Of a stretch of 64,000 nucleotides of DNA, positions 1 to 8,237 are shown in pieces. This DNA is from Bacillus sp. AZ43. GTDB taxonomy: Bacteria; Actinomycetota; Actinomycetes; Mycobacteriales; Geodermatophilaceae. The notes beneath the pieces are model-generated. The model was not told the DNA's origin, did not search any database, and was given only the letters and a program-made list of their open reading frames with translations. The stretch's first letter is position 1, and each line of letters begins with the position of its first letter. A program made the translations under genes and the position numbers. The DNA lies in NCBI GenBank assembly GCA_004570425.1, contig SPQJ01000017.1, positions 1 to 64,000 on the forward strand. The letters are read 5' to 3'.

Positions 1-1
1 C

Positions 2-208
2 GCGCCGCTGCGCGGCTCGCGCGCCGGGCTGGCCGGCTGGCTCGCCGCGGCGGCGGGGCGGGCGGTGGTCGGTGCCGCCACGGGCAGCCGGATCTGGCCG
101 GACGCCCTGGCGCACCCGGCCTCGATCGTGCTGCTGGACGTGCTCATGGCCAGGTCCGTCGTGGGACGCCGGCGCGGCACCCTCGCCTGGCGCGGGAGGC
201 GGCTCTAG
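2..208 (+). CDS. Glycosyltransferase C-terminus (partial, probably family 2)
   Basis: Only the last 68 codons lie in the window. The reading frame runs unbroken from the left edge to a TAG at 206-208. The visible part is Ala/Gly-rich and potentially membrane-associated, followed by a short basic tail ending TLAWRGRRL. That ending resembles the -WRGR- tails of actinobacterial membrane GT2 glycosyltransferases, but no catalytic motif is visible, so the family is an inference. The stop overlaps the stop of the opposite-strand esterase in the palindrome CTAG at 205-208, so the two genes are convergent with no spacer. Confidence 0.5.
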   Translation, partial: APLRGSRAGLAGWLAAAAGRAVVGAATGSRIWPDALAHPASIVLLDVLMARSVVGRRRGTLAWRGRRL

Positions 209-1083
209 CCGGCCACCGACCGGACGATCTCGCGGGCGGCGGCCCGTCCCTCGGGCGCCGGGACCAGCGGGTAGACGTGCACCGCCCCCTCGCACTCCTC
301 CAGCCGGAACGGCGTGCCTGCGGCGGCGGCGCGGTCCCGCAGGAGCCGGGCGTCGGGCAGGCAGATGTCGCGGGTCCCGACGTAGAGGTCGACGGGGGCC
401 AGGCCCGCGAGCGACCCGTTCAACGGGCTGAGCCGGGGGTCGGTCGGGTCGTCACCCCCGGCCCATGCCGCGGCCGCCTCGTGCAGCCCGGCGCTGCTCA
501 GCCAGGGATCGCGCTGCTCGACCGCGGGGACGTCCGGGTTGCTGATGGTCAGGTCGAGCCAGGGGGCGATCAGGACCAGCCGCCGTGGCTGCGGCAGCCC
601 GGCCCCGGCGAGCGTCTGCGCGAGGCCGAGGGCCAGTCCCCCGCCGGCGGAGTCCCCGACGAGGGTGACCGCCGATGCGTCCACCTCGGTCGTGAGCTGC
701 CGGTAGACCTCGGTCAGGAACGGATAGGCCTCGCGGTAGGTGTGCCGCGGGGCCAGGCCGTAGCTCGGCACCTCGACGCGGACGCCGGCGTCGGCCATCC
801 GCGAGACCAGCGCCCAGTGCTGCGGGGCGGTCTCCCCGATGTAGGCGCCGCCGTGCAGGTACACCGCGGCCCGCTCCGCCCGGCGCCCGCGGGGCGCGAC
901 CGTGTGGCAGTCGAACCCGCCGACCCGCCGGGTGGTGACGTCGTGGCGACGACGGACCGCGGACGGCGGCCCGGACGGGCCCTTGGGTGCCGCGACCCGC
1001 GCCCGCCCGCGCTCGGCGGTGGCCATCCGCGGCTTGAAGACCAGATGCGCGAACGCGGCCACGGCTCTCATCTGCAGGCTCAC
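205..1083 (-). CDS. Alpha/beta hydrolase (HSL-type esterase)
   Basis: A 292-residue alpha/beta-hydrolase fold protein of the hormone-sensitive-lipase type, probably a cytoplasmic carboxylesterase or lipase. Visible signatures are the HGGAY oxyanion-hole motif (about residue 77), the nucleophile elbow GDSAGG (Ser about 145), Asp in GTRDICLP (about 239) and His in GAVHVYP (about 269), so the triad is complete. The GTG at 1083 is chosen because TAGTGT lies 8 bp upstream with no Shine-Dalgarno sequence. A GTG at 1095 and an ATG at 1071 are in frame too. It is convergent with the upstream glycosyltransferase and divergent from the flavin reductase. Substrate cannot be read from sequence. Confidence 0.85.
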   Translation of the reverse strand: MSLQMRAVAAFAHLVFKPRMATAERGRARVAAPKGPSGPPSAVRRRHDVTTRRVGGFDCHTVAPRGRRAERAAVYLHGGAYIGETAPQHWALVSRMADAGVRVEVPSYGLAPRHTYREAYPFLTEVYRQLTTEVDASAVTLVGDSAGGGLALGLAQTLAGAGLPQPRRLVLIAPWLDLTISNPDVPAVEQRDPWLSSAGLHEAAAAWAGGDDPTDPRLSPLNGSLAGLAPVDLYVGTRDICLPDARLLRDRAAAAGTPFRLEECEGAVHVYPLVPAPEGRAAAREIVRSVAG

Positions 1084-1091
1084 GGGGCGCC

Positions 1092-1097
1092 ACACTA
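1092..1097 (-). promoter_or_regulatory. -10 hexamer TAGTGT, leaderless esterase start
   Basis: TAGTGT read on the minus strand ends 8 bp before GTG 1083. There is no ribosome-binding site, consistent with a leaderless or near-leaderless mRNA. Confidence 0.45.
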
Positions 1098-1153
1098 GGC
1101 GCCGCCCCTGCCCTGCCCGCGCCGGCCGGGGACGCTCCGGCGACGATGTCCCG

Positions 1154-1795
1154 GTGACCGACCGTGTGCAGTTCGACCCCGCCGAGATGGAGACGCGCGC
1201 CTTCTACCGCGTGCTCAACTCCGTCGTCGTCCCCCGGCCGATCGCCTGGGTGTGCAGCCGCTCGGCCGACGGCGTGCTGAACCTGGCGCCGCACTCCTTC
1301 TACACGGTGGCCTGCGTGGACCCGCCGGTCGTGCAGTTCACCTCGGTCGGCCGCAAGGACTCGCTGCGCAACGTCGAGGCGACCGGTGAGTTCACCGTCA
1401 GCCTGACGCCCGAGGCGCTGTTCGAGCAGATCAACGCGACCGGCACGGACTTCCCGGCGGGCATGAGCGAGGCCGAGCAGTGCGGCGTCCGGCTGGAGCC
1501 CAGCGACCGGGTCGATGTCCCCCGGGTCGCGGAGTCGCCGGTGTCGGTCGAGTGCGTGCTGCACTCGACGGTCCGGCTGGGCGACAGCACGGTGGTGTTC
1601 GGGCGGGTCCTGTCGATCAGCGCCTGGGCCGACGCGGTCCGCGACGGCCGCCCGCGGATCGAGCACCTGCAGCCGCTGGCCCGCCTCGGTGGGAACGAGT
1701 GGTCGACGATCGGAGAGGTCCGCGAGATCCCGCGGATCCCCTACCGCGCGTGGGCGGAGGACCCCTCGATCGGCGAGGAGCTCCGTCGCAGGTAG
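1154..1795 (+). CDS. Flavin reductase family protein (FMN-binding split barrel)
   Basis: A 213-residue protein of the flavin reductase-like / flavoredoxin family that binds FMN in a split beta-barrel. The N-terminal part has the family pattern PRPIAWV followed by NLAPHSFY and later VQFTSVGRKDSLRN, FTVSL and HLQPLARLGG. Such proteins reduce flavins with NAD(P)H or act as flavin-dependent oxidoreductases. The frame is open much further upstream, but similarity begins at VTDRVQFDP, so the GTG at 1154 is preferred. It ends one base before the stop of the convergent adenosine kinase gene. Partner oxygenase and substrate are unknown. Confidence 0.85.
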   Translation: MTDRVQFDPAEMETRAFYRVLNSVVVPRPIAWVCSRSADGVLNLAPHSFYTVACVDPPVVQFTSVGRKDSLRNVEATGEFTVSLTPEALFEQINATGTDFPAGMSEAEQCGVRLEPSDRVDVPRVAESPVSVECVLHSTVRLGDSTVVFGRVLSISAWADAVRDGRPRIEHLQPLARLGGNEWSTIGEVREIPRIPYRAWAEDPSIGEELRRR

Positions 1796-1796
1796 G

Positions 1797-2774
1797 TCAG
1801 CCCGGGAGGAAGGAGGCGACCTCGTCGGCGGCGTCGGCGCCGAACGCCTCGGCGAAACGGGCCAGGAAGCTCTGCTTGGGGAGGTCGTACTCCTGGGTGC
1901 CGATCACCTCGACGGCGGCGGTCGCGACCGCGGAGCCGAGCTGGGTGGCGCGCTCGAGGCCCAGGCCCCACATCCGCCCGGCGATGAAGCCCGCCCGCAG
2001 CGCGTCGCCGCCGCCGGTCGGCTCGACCGGCTTGGTCTCGGGCACCGCGATGACCGAGATCGGCTCGGCGTCGGCCTGGCGCACGAGGATGCCGTCGGCC
2101 GCGCGGGTGGTGATCCAGGTCCCGACCCGCGCCAGCACCTCGTCCTCGTCCCAGCCGGTCTTCTGCTGGAGCAGGTGGGACTCGTACTCGTTGGTGAACA
2201 GCAGGTCGGCGCCGTCGACCAGGTTGCGGATCATCTCGCCGTCGGCCCAGGCCAGCTGCTGGCTCGGGTCGGCGGCGAACCGGTAGCCGCGCTGCCGGCA
2301 CTCCTCGGTGTGCCGCACCATCGCCTTGGGGTCGTTCGGCCCCACGACGACCAGGTCCGGCCCGCCGATGCGCTCGGCGACCGGCCCGAGCTCGATGTTG
2401 CCCGCCTCGGACATGGCGCCCGAGTAGAACGACGCGATCTGGTTGTTGGCGGCGTCGGTGGTGCACACGAAGCGGGCGGTGTGCTTGAGCTCCGACCAGT
2501 GGACGCTCGCCGTGTCCACGCCGTGCCGGGTCAGCCAGGCGTCGTACTCGGCGAAGTCGCTGCCGACCGCGCCGACGAGCACCGGCTGCAGCCCGAGCAG
2601 GCCCAGGCCGTAGGCCATGTTGGCGCCGGCCCCGCCGCGGTGCTGCACCAGGTCGTCGACGAGGAAGGACAGGGAGACGTTCTCCATCTGGCCCTCGACG
2701 AACTGCTCGACGAACTTCCCGGGGAAGGTCATCAGGTGGTCGGTGGCGATGGATCCGGTGACGACGACGGGCAC
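1797..2774 (-). CDS. adoK: Adenosine kinase (PfkB family)
   Basis: A 325-residue PfkB-family sugar/nucleoside kinase that closely resembles M. tuberculosis Rv2202c (AdoK, 324 aa), which phosphorylates adenosine to AMP in purine salvage. Shared stretches include VTGSIATDHLM near the start, SLSFLVDDLV with a GG pair, ADPSQQLA, and the catalytic GGGDALRAGF, where Asp is the general base. The mycobacterial protein has GVGDAFRAGF at this point. The start is GTG at 2774 and gives the expected length. The longer open frame running to 3536 belongs to the neighbouring gene's shadow. In mycobacteria adoK follows asnB, but here it lies more than 50 kb away from asnB. Confidence 0.92.
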   Translation of the reverse strand: MPVVVTGSIATDHLMTFPGKFVEQFVEGQMENVSLSFLVDDLVQHRGGAGANMAYGLGLLGLQPVLVGAVGSDFAEYDAWLTRHGVDTASVHWSELKHTARFVCTTDAANNQIASFYSGAMSEAGNIELGPVAERIGGPDLVVVGPNDPKAMVRHTEECRQRGYRFAADPSQQLAWADGEMIRNLVDGADLLFTNEYESHLLQQKTGWDEDEVLARVGTWITTRAADGILVRQADAEPISVIAVPETKPVEPTGGGDALRAGFIAGRMWGLGLERATQLGSAVATAAVEVIGTQEYDLPKQSFLARFAEAFGADAADEVASFLPG

Positions 2775-2899
2775 GGAACGCTCCCCTGAGTGCTGGATCG
2801 GCGGAACGGCCGCACGATGTCGAGTGGCGGCCGCTCGGCCGGCCACGGGGGACACTGTAGAAGTCGGGCCCCCGGTCGGCTCGACGCGCGTCCCCCGCG

Positions 2900-3565
2900 T
2901 CACCCCCCTCCGTCGGCGAGCAGTCGCCGCAGGGAGCGGCCGAGTTGGGCCAGGCCGACCAGCCCGAGGAACGCGCCGACCGCGGTCCCGGCCGTGACGA
3001 CGACCGGGGCGGCACCCGCCACGCCGGACAGGACGCCCGCGCCGCCGAGGGTCATCCCGGCCATCGCCACCCGGGTGGGGCGCTCCCACACCGACAGCGC
3101 CCCGGTCTCGGCCACACCGGCCTGCCCGGCGCGCGCCCGCAGGTAGTCGGGCAGCCAGCACAGCGCGCCGAAGAGGACGGCGAGCCAGCCGGGTGCGCCG
3201 GCCGCCCACAGCGCCGCGGCGTAGGCCGCCTCGGTGAGCCGGTCGACGACGGAGTCGAGCACGAAGCCGCGCCGCGACGCCCGGCCGGTGCCGATCGCCA
3301 GCGCCCCGTCGAGCGAGTCGAGCAGACCGGAGAACCCGACCAGGACCCCGGCCAGGACGAGCCACGCTCCCCCGGCCACGGCGACCGGCACGGCGGCGAC
3401 CGCGACCACGAGGCCGGCGGCGGTGGCGGCCAGCGGGGGCCAGCCGGCCAGCGGGCGCGCCAGGGTCCAGGCCACCGTGAGCCACCCGCGCACCAGCGGG
3501 CGGTCGGTGGGCGTGTCGCCGTGCCACCGCGACCACGCCGCGAGGTAGTCGTCCCGGCTCAGCAC
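2900..3565 (-). CDS. CDP-alcohol phosphatidyltransferase family membrane protein
   Basis: A 221-residue integral membrane enzyme of the CDP-alcohol phosphatidyltransferase family, which joins a CDP-activated lipid or polyol to an alcohol acceptor. Several hydrophobic segments flank the active-site motif DSLDGALAI...GFVLDSVVD. The family pattern is DxxDGxxAR(x8)GxxxDxxxD. All four Asp are kept, but Arg after the Ala is Ile here. GTG 3565 is chosen because a strong Shine-Dalgarno (GGGGGAG) sits 5 bp upstream; an ATG at 3598 is in frame. The gene lies upstream of adoK on the same strand, about 125 bp away. Substrate is unknown. Confidence 0.75.
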   Translation of the reverse strand: MLSRDDYLAAWSRWHGDTPTDRPLVRGWLTVAWTLARPLAGWPPLAATAAGLVVAVAAVPVAVAGGAWLVLAGVLVGFSGLLDSLDGALAIGTGRASRRGFVLDSVVDRLTEAAYAAALWAAGAPGWLAVLFGALCWLPDYLRARAGQAGVAETGALSVWERPTRVAMAGMTLGGAGVLSGVAGAAPVVVTAGTAVGAFLGLVGLAQLGRSLRRLLADGGG

Positions 3566-3628
3566 GCCGCTCCCCCGATCACCCGCGCAGTCCACCAAAC
3601 GGCACGACCGGTGGCGAGCCCGGCGTCC

Positions 3629-4006
3629 TCACCCGAGCGCCACCACAAGACAGCAACCGGCGAGCAGCGCGGCGACCGGCGTCATGACCAGCCGTTCGGG
3701 GCGGCTGCGCGACATGGCGTTCAGCGCGATGCCGAGGACGAAGTAGCCGGTGATCACCCAGATGCCGACCTCGACGAATCCCCCGGGTAGCAGCTCCGCA
3801 CGGCCGCCGGCCTGCAGCACCACGGCCGCGATCACCGCGTAGACGACGAGGGAGACGACGCTCCCGATGCGCAGCCGCGGCGGCAGCACCTCGTGCTGGC
3901 CGCCCCAGGCGAACCGCCCCCACGGCCTGCCCGCGACGAGCAGCAGCTGGAACACCGCGAGTCCGGCCAGGACGAGAAAGGCGAGGACTGCCGCCGACGT
4001 GATCAT
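3629..4006 (-). CDS. Conserved hypothetical membrane protein (4 TM)
   Basis: A 125-residue protein with four predicted transmembrane helices: residues about 3-25, 48-68, 78-98 and 105-124. The first loop contains GRPWGRFAWGGQHEVLP. I do not recognise a named family, though small four-helix proteins with this loop are common in actinobacteria. The ATG at 4006 has TAGCGT 6 bp upstream and no Shine-Dalgarno, pointing to a leaderless transcript. It sits between the DUF222/HNH gene and the CDP-alcohol transferase, all on the minus strand, with gaps too large to imply coupling. Confidence 0.7.
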   Translation of the reverse strand: MITSAAVLAFLVLAGLAVFQLLLVAGRPWGRFAWGGQHEVLPPRLRIGSVVSLVVYAVIAAVVLQAGGRAELLPGGFVEVGIWVITGYFVLGIALNAMSRSRPERLVMTPVAALLAGCCLVVALG

Positions 4007-4012
4007 GAGCGC

Positions 4013-4018
4013 ACGCTA
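4013..4018 (-). promoter_or_regulatory. -10 hexamer TAGCGT, leaderless start of membrane protein
   Basis: TAGCGT on the minus strand is followed by 6 bp and ATG 4006. No Shine-Dalgarno sequence is present. Confidence 0.5.
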
Positions 4019-4029
4019 GCCAGCAGGCC

Positions 4030-5235
4030 TCAGACGGGTATCGGTTCGCCGATGAGGATCTGGGTGCCGTCGGGCCGGTAGGTCCGCCATCGGCCGTCGG
4101 GAAGGCGTTCGATCCGGAACCCGTGGTGGACCTTGGTGTGGTGCCGTTCGCAGAGCAGCGCTGAGTTCTCCAGCGATGTGTCGCCGCCGTCGGCCCAGTG
4201 GATCAGGTGGTGCACGTCGCACCAGTGGGACGGGGCGTCGCAGCCGGCGAAGACGCAGGTCTTGTCGCGGTGCTCGACGGCCTTGCGCAGCGAGGCGTTG
4301 GCCACGCGGTGGGTGCGGCCCAGTTCCAGGGGCTCGCCCTCGGGTCCGACGACGATGCGGGTGACGATGCCGTCGCAGGCCAGCCAGCGCGCCCGGGCCG
4401 CGGAGATCGTCGCGCCGAAGCCCATCCGCGCCGTACCGGGGCCGGTGGCGGGGTCGACCAGGTCCTGCAGGGGGATGCTGACGACCACGTGCGGCTTCTG
4501 CGTGCGCAAGACCGGCAGATCACCCGATGCCAGCTGGTTGTCGCACAGCTGGACGAGCGCGTCGGCCTGCTGCTGGGCGCGGGTCCGCGTGTCACCGGCG
4601 GGGCGGGAGGTCTGGACGATCGACTCGATCGCCGTCTGCAGCTTCTCCCCGCCCACCGCATCGAGCTCACCGCGGATGCGCAGCCGCCCGTCGAACAGCG
4701 TCGACAACGTCAGCGACCGGCCCTCGGTCGGGTCGGGCTCGGGCCCGTCGGGGTCGAGCCGGGCGAGGAAGTGGCCCACCACCCGACCCAGCTCCGCGTG
4801 CGGCCGGGTCGCCGCCACCTCGGTGAGCAGGGTGTCGATCTCGGCGAGGTCGATGCCCTGCCCGACCGCCTCGGCCTGCACCTCCATCGAGCCGACCGGC
4901 GCCAGCACCGCTACCTGATCGGCGGTCACCCGCCCGGCGGCGAACGCGGCGGCCAGCGACGGCAGCTGCTCCAGCGCCCGGCCGTTGCCGATCAGCCGGC
5001 CGATCTCCCGCGGCGCCAACCGCGCATGGGTGCGCAGCCACGACCGCATCGACGTCAGCCCGTCGTGCTCGCTGGCGCCCACCGCCTCCGCCCGCCGCAC
5101 CGTGCGGGTCACCTCGGCCGCCAGCCGGTTCGCCGCCGCGGCCAGCCGCGCCACCCGCTCCAGCAGCGCCGGATCGAACAACCCGTCGAGGTCCTGCGCG
5201 GCGAGCGCGTCGAGGGCCGCTTCCAGCTCGTCCAC
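4030..5235 (-). CDS. DUF222 / HNH endonuclease domain protein (13E12 repeat family)
   Basis: A 401-residue member of the 13E12 repeat family: a long alpha-helical DUF222 domain (residues about 1-300) followed by a C-terminal HNH nuclease-like module. The module has C-x4-C (CVFAGCDAP), DVHHLIHWADGG and ENSALLCERHHTKVHH, i.e. the His/Asn/His and Zn-binding residues. Actinobacterial genomes carry many copies and their function is poorly known. GTG 5235 is chosen for the GGGAGG Shine-Dalgarno 4 bp upstream. Several M. tuberculosis 13E12 genes are DNA-damage inducible, and this gene has a candidate LexA box at 5252-5267 over its promoter. Confidence 0.88.
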   Translation of the reverse strand: MDELEAALDALAAQDLDGLFDPALLERVARLAAAANRLAAEVTRTVRRAEAVGASEHDGLTSMRSWLRTHARLAPREIGRLIGNGRALEQLPSLAAAFAAGRVTADQVAVLAPVGSMEVQAEAVGQGIDLAEIDTLLTEVAATRPHAELGRVVGHFLARLDPDGPEPDPTEGRSLTLSTLFDGRLRIRGELDAVGGEKLQTAIESIVQTSRPAGDTRTRAQQQADALVQLCDNQLASGDLPVLRTQKPHVVVSIPLQDLVDPATGPGTARMGFGATISAARARWLACDGIVTRIVVGPEGEPLELGRTHRVANASLRKAVEHRDKTCVFAGCDAPSHWCDVHHLIHWADGGDTSLENSALLCERHHTKVHHGFRIERLPDGRWRTYRPDGTQILIGEPIPV

Positions 5236-5251
5236 GACACCTCCCACCCGT

Positions 5252-5267
5252 TCGATCAGGTGTTCGA
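5252..5267 (-). promoter_or_regulatory. Candidate LexA (SOS) box
   Basis: TCGATCAGGTGTTCGA matches the actinobacterial SOS box TCGAAC-N4-GTTCGA with one mismatch. It lies just downstream of a -10 hexamer TAGACT (5273-5268, minus strand), so it overlaps the expected transcription start of the DUF222/HNH gene. A repressor bound here would block transcription. Confidence 0.6.
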
Positions 5268-5382
5268 AGTCTACCGCGCACGAGGCGACGCCGCACCACG
5301 AATCCCCAGGTCAGGACGCCGTCCACAGATTCGCCGGAGTCGTTGCGTGTCACCCACGGGGCTGCTTGGGCATGACGGGCTC

Positions 5383-6018
5383 ATGGCACAGATCAGCGAC
5401 GCCGTCGTCGTCGACGTCCTCCGCCGGGTCGACCGGCTGGCCTCGCCGCTCGTCCGGCGGCTCGGCCGCCCCCCGGCCCTCTCGCAGGCCGAGCGCGACG
5501 AGTGGTGGGCCGACCGCGTCTCGCGCGTGGCCGCCGGCGTCTCCGCGGCGCCACGCTTCGCCGGCAAGCTCGCCGACCTCCTGCCGCTGCAGAACACCGT
5601 GGGCACCGCCGTGCAGTCCGTCGTCGTCCTCGGGGTGGCGAGCGAGCACGGCGTCGAGGACCCGGCCGCGCAGGTCTCCCTGCTCACGAAGGTGCTGCTC
5701 CGGCGCGACCTCTCACCCGAGCAGGTGGAGCCGCTGCTGCAGAAGACCCGGGGCGCCTACCTCGACGAGGCACTGGGCGCGCGGGACCAGCGGGGCGGCC
5801 TCCGCGGGAACGCCAAGACCCTCTGGCGGGTGGCCGGTCTGCTCGGCCGCATCGACGAGGCCCTCGACGCCCGGCCCAAGGGCCGGTGGCACCACCGCCT
5901 GCTCTCGAACCTGCCCGTGGTGGGCGTGGTCGGCGGCTACGCCGCCGAGCGGGAGGGGCTGCGCCGGGCCGCGGCGCAGGCCGCCGCCGTCCTCGAGGGC
6001 CGGCCGGTCAGGAGATAG
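5383..6018 (+). CDS. Conserved hypothetical protein (211 aa)
   Basis: A 211-residue, mostly alpha-helical protein with a basic N-terminal third and two moderately hydrophobic stretches ([20 protein letters not shown] and [16 protein letters not shown]). I do not recognise the family. The second hydrophobic stretch followed by [16 protein letters not shown] suggests a membrane-interacting C-terminus. The ATG at 5383 (MAQISDAV) is the first start at which the frame looks protein-like. Upstream the same frame is the shadow of the DUF222 gene. It overlaps the convergent metF gene by 11 bp at their 3' ends. Confidence 0.65.
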   Translation: MAQISDAVVVDVLRRVDRLASPLVRRLGRPPALSQAERDEWWADRVSRVAAGVSAAPRFAGKLADLLPLQNTVGTAVQSVVVLGVASEHGVEDPAAQVSLLTKVLLRRDLSPEQVEPLLQKTRGAYLDEALGARDQRGGLRGNAKTLWRVAGLLGRIDEALDARPKGRWHHRLLSNLPVVGVVGGYAAEREGLRRAAAQAAAVLEGRPVRR

Positions 6019-6910
6019 CGGGCAGGCGGGCCAGGTTGGCGTAGACCTCGCGCGTCGCCGTCGACCGGTTCATCGTGATGAAGTGGATGCCGGGGACCCC
6101 CTCGGCGAGCAGCGTGCGGCAGAGCTCCGTGGCCACCTCGACGCCGTAGGCGCGCACCGCGGCCTTGTCCTCGGGCCGGTCGCCGTCGAGCTCGGCGAAG
6201 CGGTCGGCGAGGTCGGCCGGGAACGCCTGGCCCGACAGCTGGACGATCCGGGTGATCTGCCGCGCGTTGGTCACCGGCATGACGCCGGCGATGATCGGCA
6301 CGTCGCAGCCCCGGGCGGCCACCCGGTCGCGCAGCCGCAGGTAGTCCTCGGCGCGGAAGAACATCTGCGTGATCGCGAAGTCCGCGCCGGCGCGGCACTT
6401 CTCGACGAAACGGGTGACGTCGCTGTCGAAGTCGGGCGAGCGCGGGTGCCGTTCGGGGAAGGCCGCGACGCCGACCGAGAAGTCGCCCATCGACTTGATG
6501 AGCTCCACCAGCTCGGCGGCGTAGTTGAGGCCCTCGGGGTGGGCGGTCCACTCGGCCTGCGGGTCGGCGCCCGGCGGGTCGCCGCGCAGCGCCAGCAGGT
6601 TCTTCACCCCGGCCGCGGCCAGCCGGCTCACCACGTGCCGCAGCTCGGCGACGCTGTGGTCGACGGCGGTCAGGTGCGCCATCGGCGTCATCGTCGTCTC
6701 GGTGGCGATCCGCTCGGTCACCGAGACCGTGCCCTCGCGCGTCGAGCCGCCCGCGCCGTAGGTGACCGACACGAACGACGGCTGCAGCCGCTCGAGCTCG
6801 CGCAGCGCCTGCCACAGCTGCGGCTCCGCCTCGGGCGTCTTCGGCGGGAAGAACTCGAACGACCACGTGGGGCGCTCGGAGGCGAGGAGTTCACGCACGG
6901 TGCCGGTCAC
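6008..6910 (-). CDS. metF: 5,10-methylenetetrahydrofolate reductase
   Basis: A 300-residue FAD-dependent MTHFR that reduces 5,10-methylene-THF to 5-methyl-THF for methionine synthesis. Visible signatures are FEFFPPKT (with the catalytic Glu), [38 protein letters not shown], and the C-terminal GIHFITMN. Length fits the bacterial one-domain enzyme (about 296 aa in E. coli). GTG 6910 is preferred over TTG 6916 because TACCCT lies 8 bp upstream and no Shine-Dalgarno is visible. It is the counterpart of Rv2172c, next to a prenyl synthase as in M. tuberculosis. With glyA at 12.8 kb it supplies one-carbon units. Confidence 0.93.
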   Translation of the reverse strand: MTGTVRELLASERPTWSFEFFPPKTPEAEPQLWQALRELERLQPSFVSVTYGAGGSTREGTVSVTERIATETTMTPMAHLTAVDHSVAELRHVVSRLAAAGVKNLLALRGDPPGADPQAEWTAHPEGLNYAAELVELIKSMGDFSVGVAAFPERHPRSPDFDSDVTRFVEKCRAGADFAITQMFFRAEDYLRLRDRVAARGCDVPIIAGVMPVTNARQITRIVQLSGQAFPADLADRFAELDGDRPEDKAAVRAYGVEVATELCRTLLAEGVPGIHFITMNRSTATREVYANLARLPAIS

Positions 6911-6918
6911 GGGCAACG

Positions 6919-6924
6919 AGGGTA
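6919..6924 (-). promoter_or_regulatory. -10 hexamer TACCCT, leaderless metF start
   Basis: TACCCT on the minus strand, 8 bp before GTG 6910. This spacing favours GTG 6910 as the start over TTG 6916. Confidence 0.45.
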
Positions 6925-7055
6925 CGGGCGCCCGGCGGCACCGAGAGCCATTGACGCCGGCACGTCACCCCCACGTGCATCCACCGGCGCCGCCCGGGCG
7001 GAAGAGGACACGCAGCGAGGACCGGCGCCCTCCGGGGCCCGAGGAGGGGACGACG

Positions 7056-8237
7056 ATGACACACCGCACCGGACCTGCCGTGCTCACGAGGTCGCGCCCC
7101 ACCGGGTTGGGCAATACTGGGCCGGTGACCGCCGGGACCGACCACCGTCAGGCCACGGCTCCTCCGCTGGCGGCCGCCGAGCTCGACCGGCTGCGGACGG
7201 CGGTCAGCGCGGCGCTCGCCGACTTCCTCGACCAGCAGCGCGACACGCTCGCCGCCATGGACGCCAGCCTCCTCCCCGTCGTCGACGAGGTGAGCGCCCT
7301 CGCCGAGGGCGGCAAGCGGCTGCGCCCCGCCTTCGCCTACTGGGGCTGGCGCGGTGCCCGCGCCGCAGGGAGCGAGGACGACGCCGCGGTGCTCCGCGCC
7401 GTCGCGGCGCTGGAGTTCGTGCATGCGAGCGCGCTCGTGCACGACGACGTCATGGACGGCGCCCGCACCCGCCGCGGCCGGCCGGCCACCCACATCGGCT
7501 TCGCCTCCCGCCACACCGCCGAGGCGCTCGACGGCGACCGGGAGCTGTTCGGCACCGGCGCGGCCATCCTCGTCGGCGACCTGGCGCTGGTCTGGTCCGA
7601 CGAGCTGCTGCGCCGCTCCGGCATCTCCCCCGCCGCGCTCGCCCGCGCCCGGGCGGTGTGGGACACCATGCGCACGGAGGTCACCGCCGGCCAGTACCTC
7701 GACCTGCTGCGCGCCGCCGGCGGCCTGCCCGGGGCCGACGGCGCCCTGACCGTCGCGCGCTACAAGAGCGCCGGGTACACCGTGCAGCGGCCCCTCCAGC
7801 TCGGCGCGGCGATCGCCGGGGCCGGCCCGGACGTCGTCGAGGCCTGCACCGCCATCGGCCTCCCCCTCGGGGAGGCCTTCCAGCTCCGTGACGACGTCCT
7901 CGGGGTGTTCGGCGACCCCGCCGTCACGGGGAAGTCCGCCGACGACGACCTGCGCGAGGGCAAGCAGACGCTGCTCATCGCGCTCGCCGAGGAGGCGGCC
8001 GACGCCGACGGCCGGCGGATGCTCGACGAGCTGCTGGGCAACGCCGACGCGCGGCCGGAGGACTTCGACTCCCTCCGCGCTCTGCTCGAGGCCACCGGCG
8101 CCCGCGCCCGCGTCGAGGAGCGGATCACCGAGAGCACCGCCCGGGCGCGCACCGCCATCGCCGAGGCGCCCCTGGCCGGCGACGCCCGGGCGGCGCTCGA
8201 CGCCCTCGCCGTCGCCGCCACCTCCCGCACCGCCTGA
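7056..8237 (+). CDS. crtE: Geranylgeranyl diphosphate synthase (polyprenyl synthetase)
   Basis: A 393-residue trans-isoprenyl diphosphate synthase that makes the C20 precursor for carotenoids. It carries the first Asp-rich motif HDDVMD (in ALVHDDVMDGARTRRG) and the second in FQLRDDVLGVFG, plus GKRLRPAFAYWG and the KSAGYTV and GKSADDDLREGKQT segments. ATG 7056 has a good Shine-Dalgarno (GAGGAGGGGA, 7041-7050). An in-frame GTG at 7125 with AATACT exactly 6 bp upstream is a leaderless alternative that removes a 23-residue unstructured leader. Its TGA overlaps the crtI ATG by 1 bp, so the crtEIB genes form an operon. Confidence 0.93.
   Translation: MTHRTGPAVLTRSRPTGLGNTGPVTAGTDHRQATAPPLAAAELDRLRTAVSAALADFLDQQRDTLAAMDASLLPVVDEVSALAEGGKRLRPAFAYWGWRGARAAGSEDDAAVLRAVAALEFVHASALVHDDVMDGARTRRGRPATHIGFASRHTAEALDGDRELFGTGAAILVGDLALVWSDELLRRSGISPAALARARAVWDTMRTEVTAGQYLDLLRAAGGLPGADGALTVARYKSAGYTVQRPLQLGAAIAGAGPDVVEACTAIGLPLGEAFQLRDDVLGVFGDPAVTGKSADDDLREGKQTLLIALAEEAADADGRRMLDELLGNADARPEDFDSLRALLEATGARARVEERITESTARARTAIAEAPLAGDARAALDALAVAATSRTA
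7113..7118 (+). promoter_or_regulatory. Possible internal -10 (AATACT) before alternative crtE start
   Basis: AATACT is followed by 6 bp and in-frame GTG 7125, the geometry of a leaderless start. It competes with the Shine-Dalgarno-supported ATG 7056. Confidence 0.35.
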
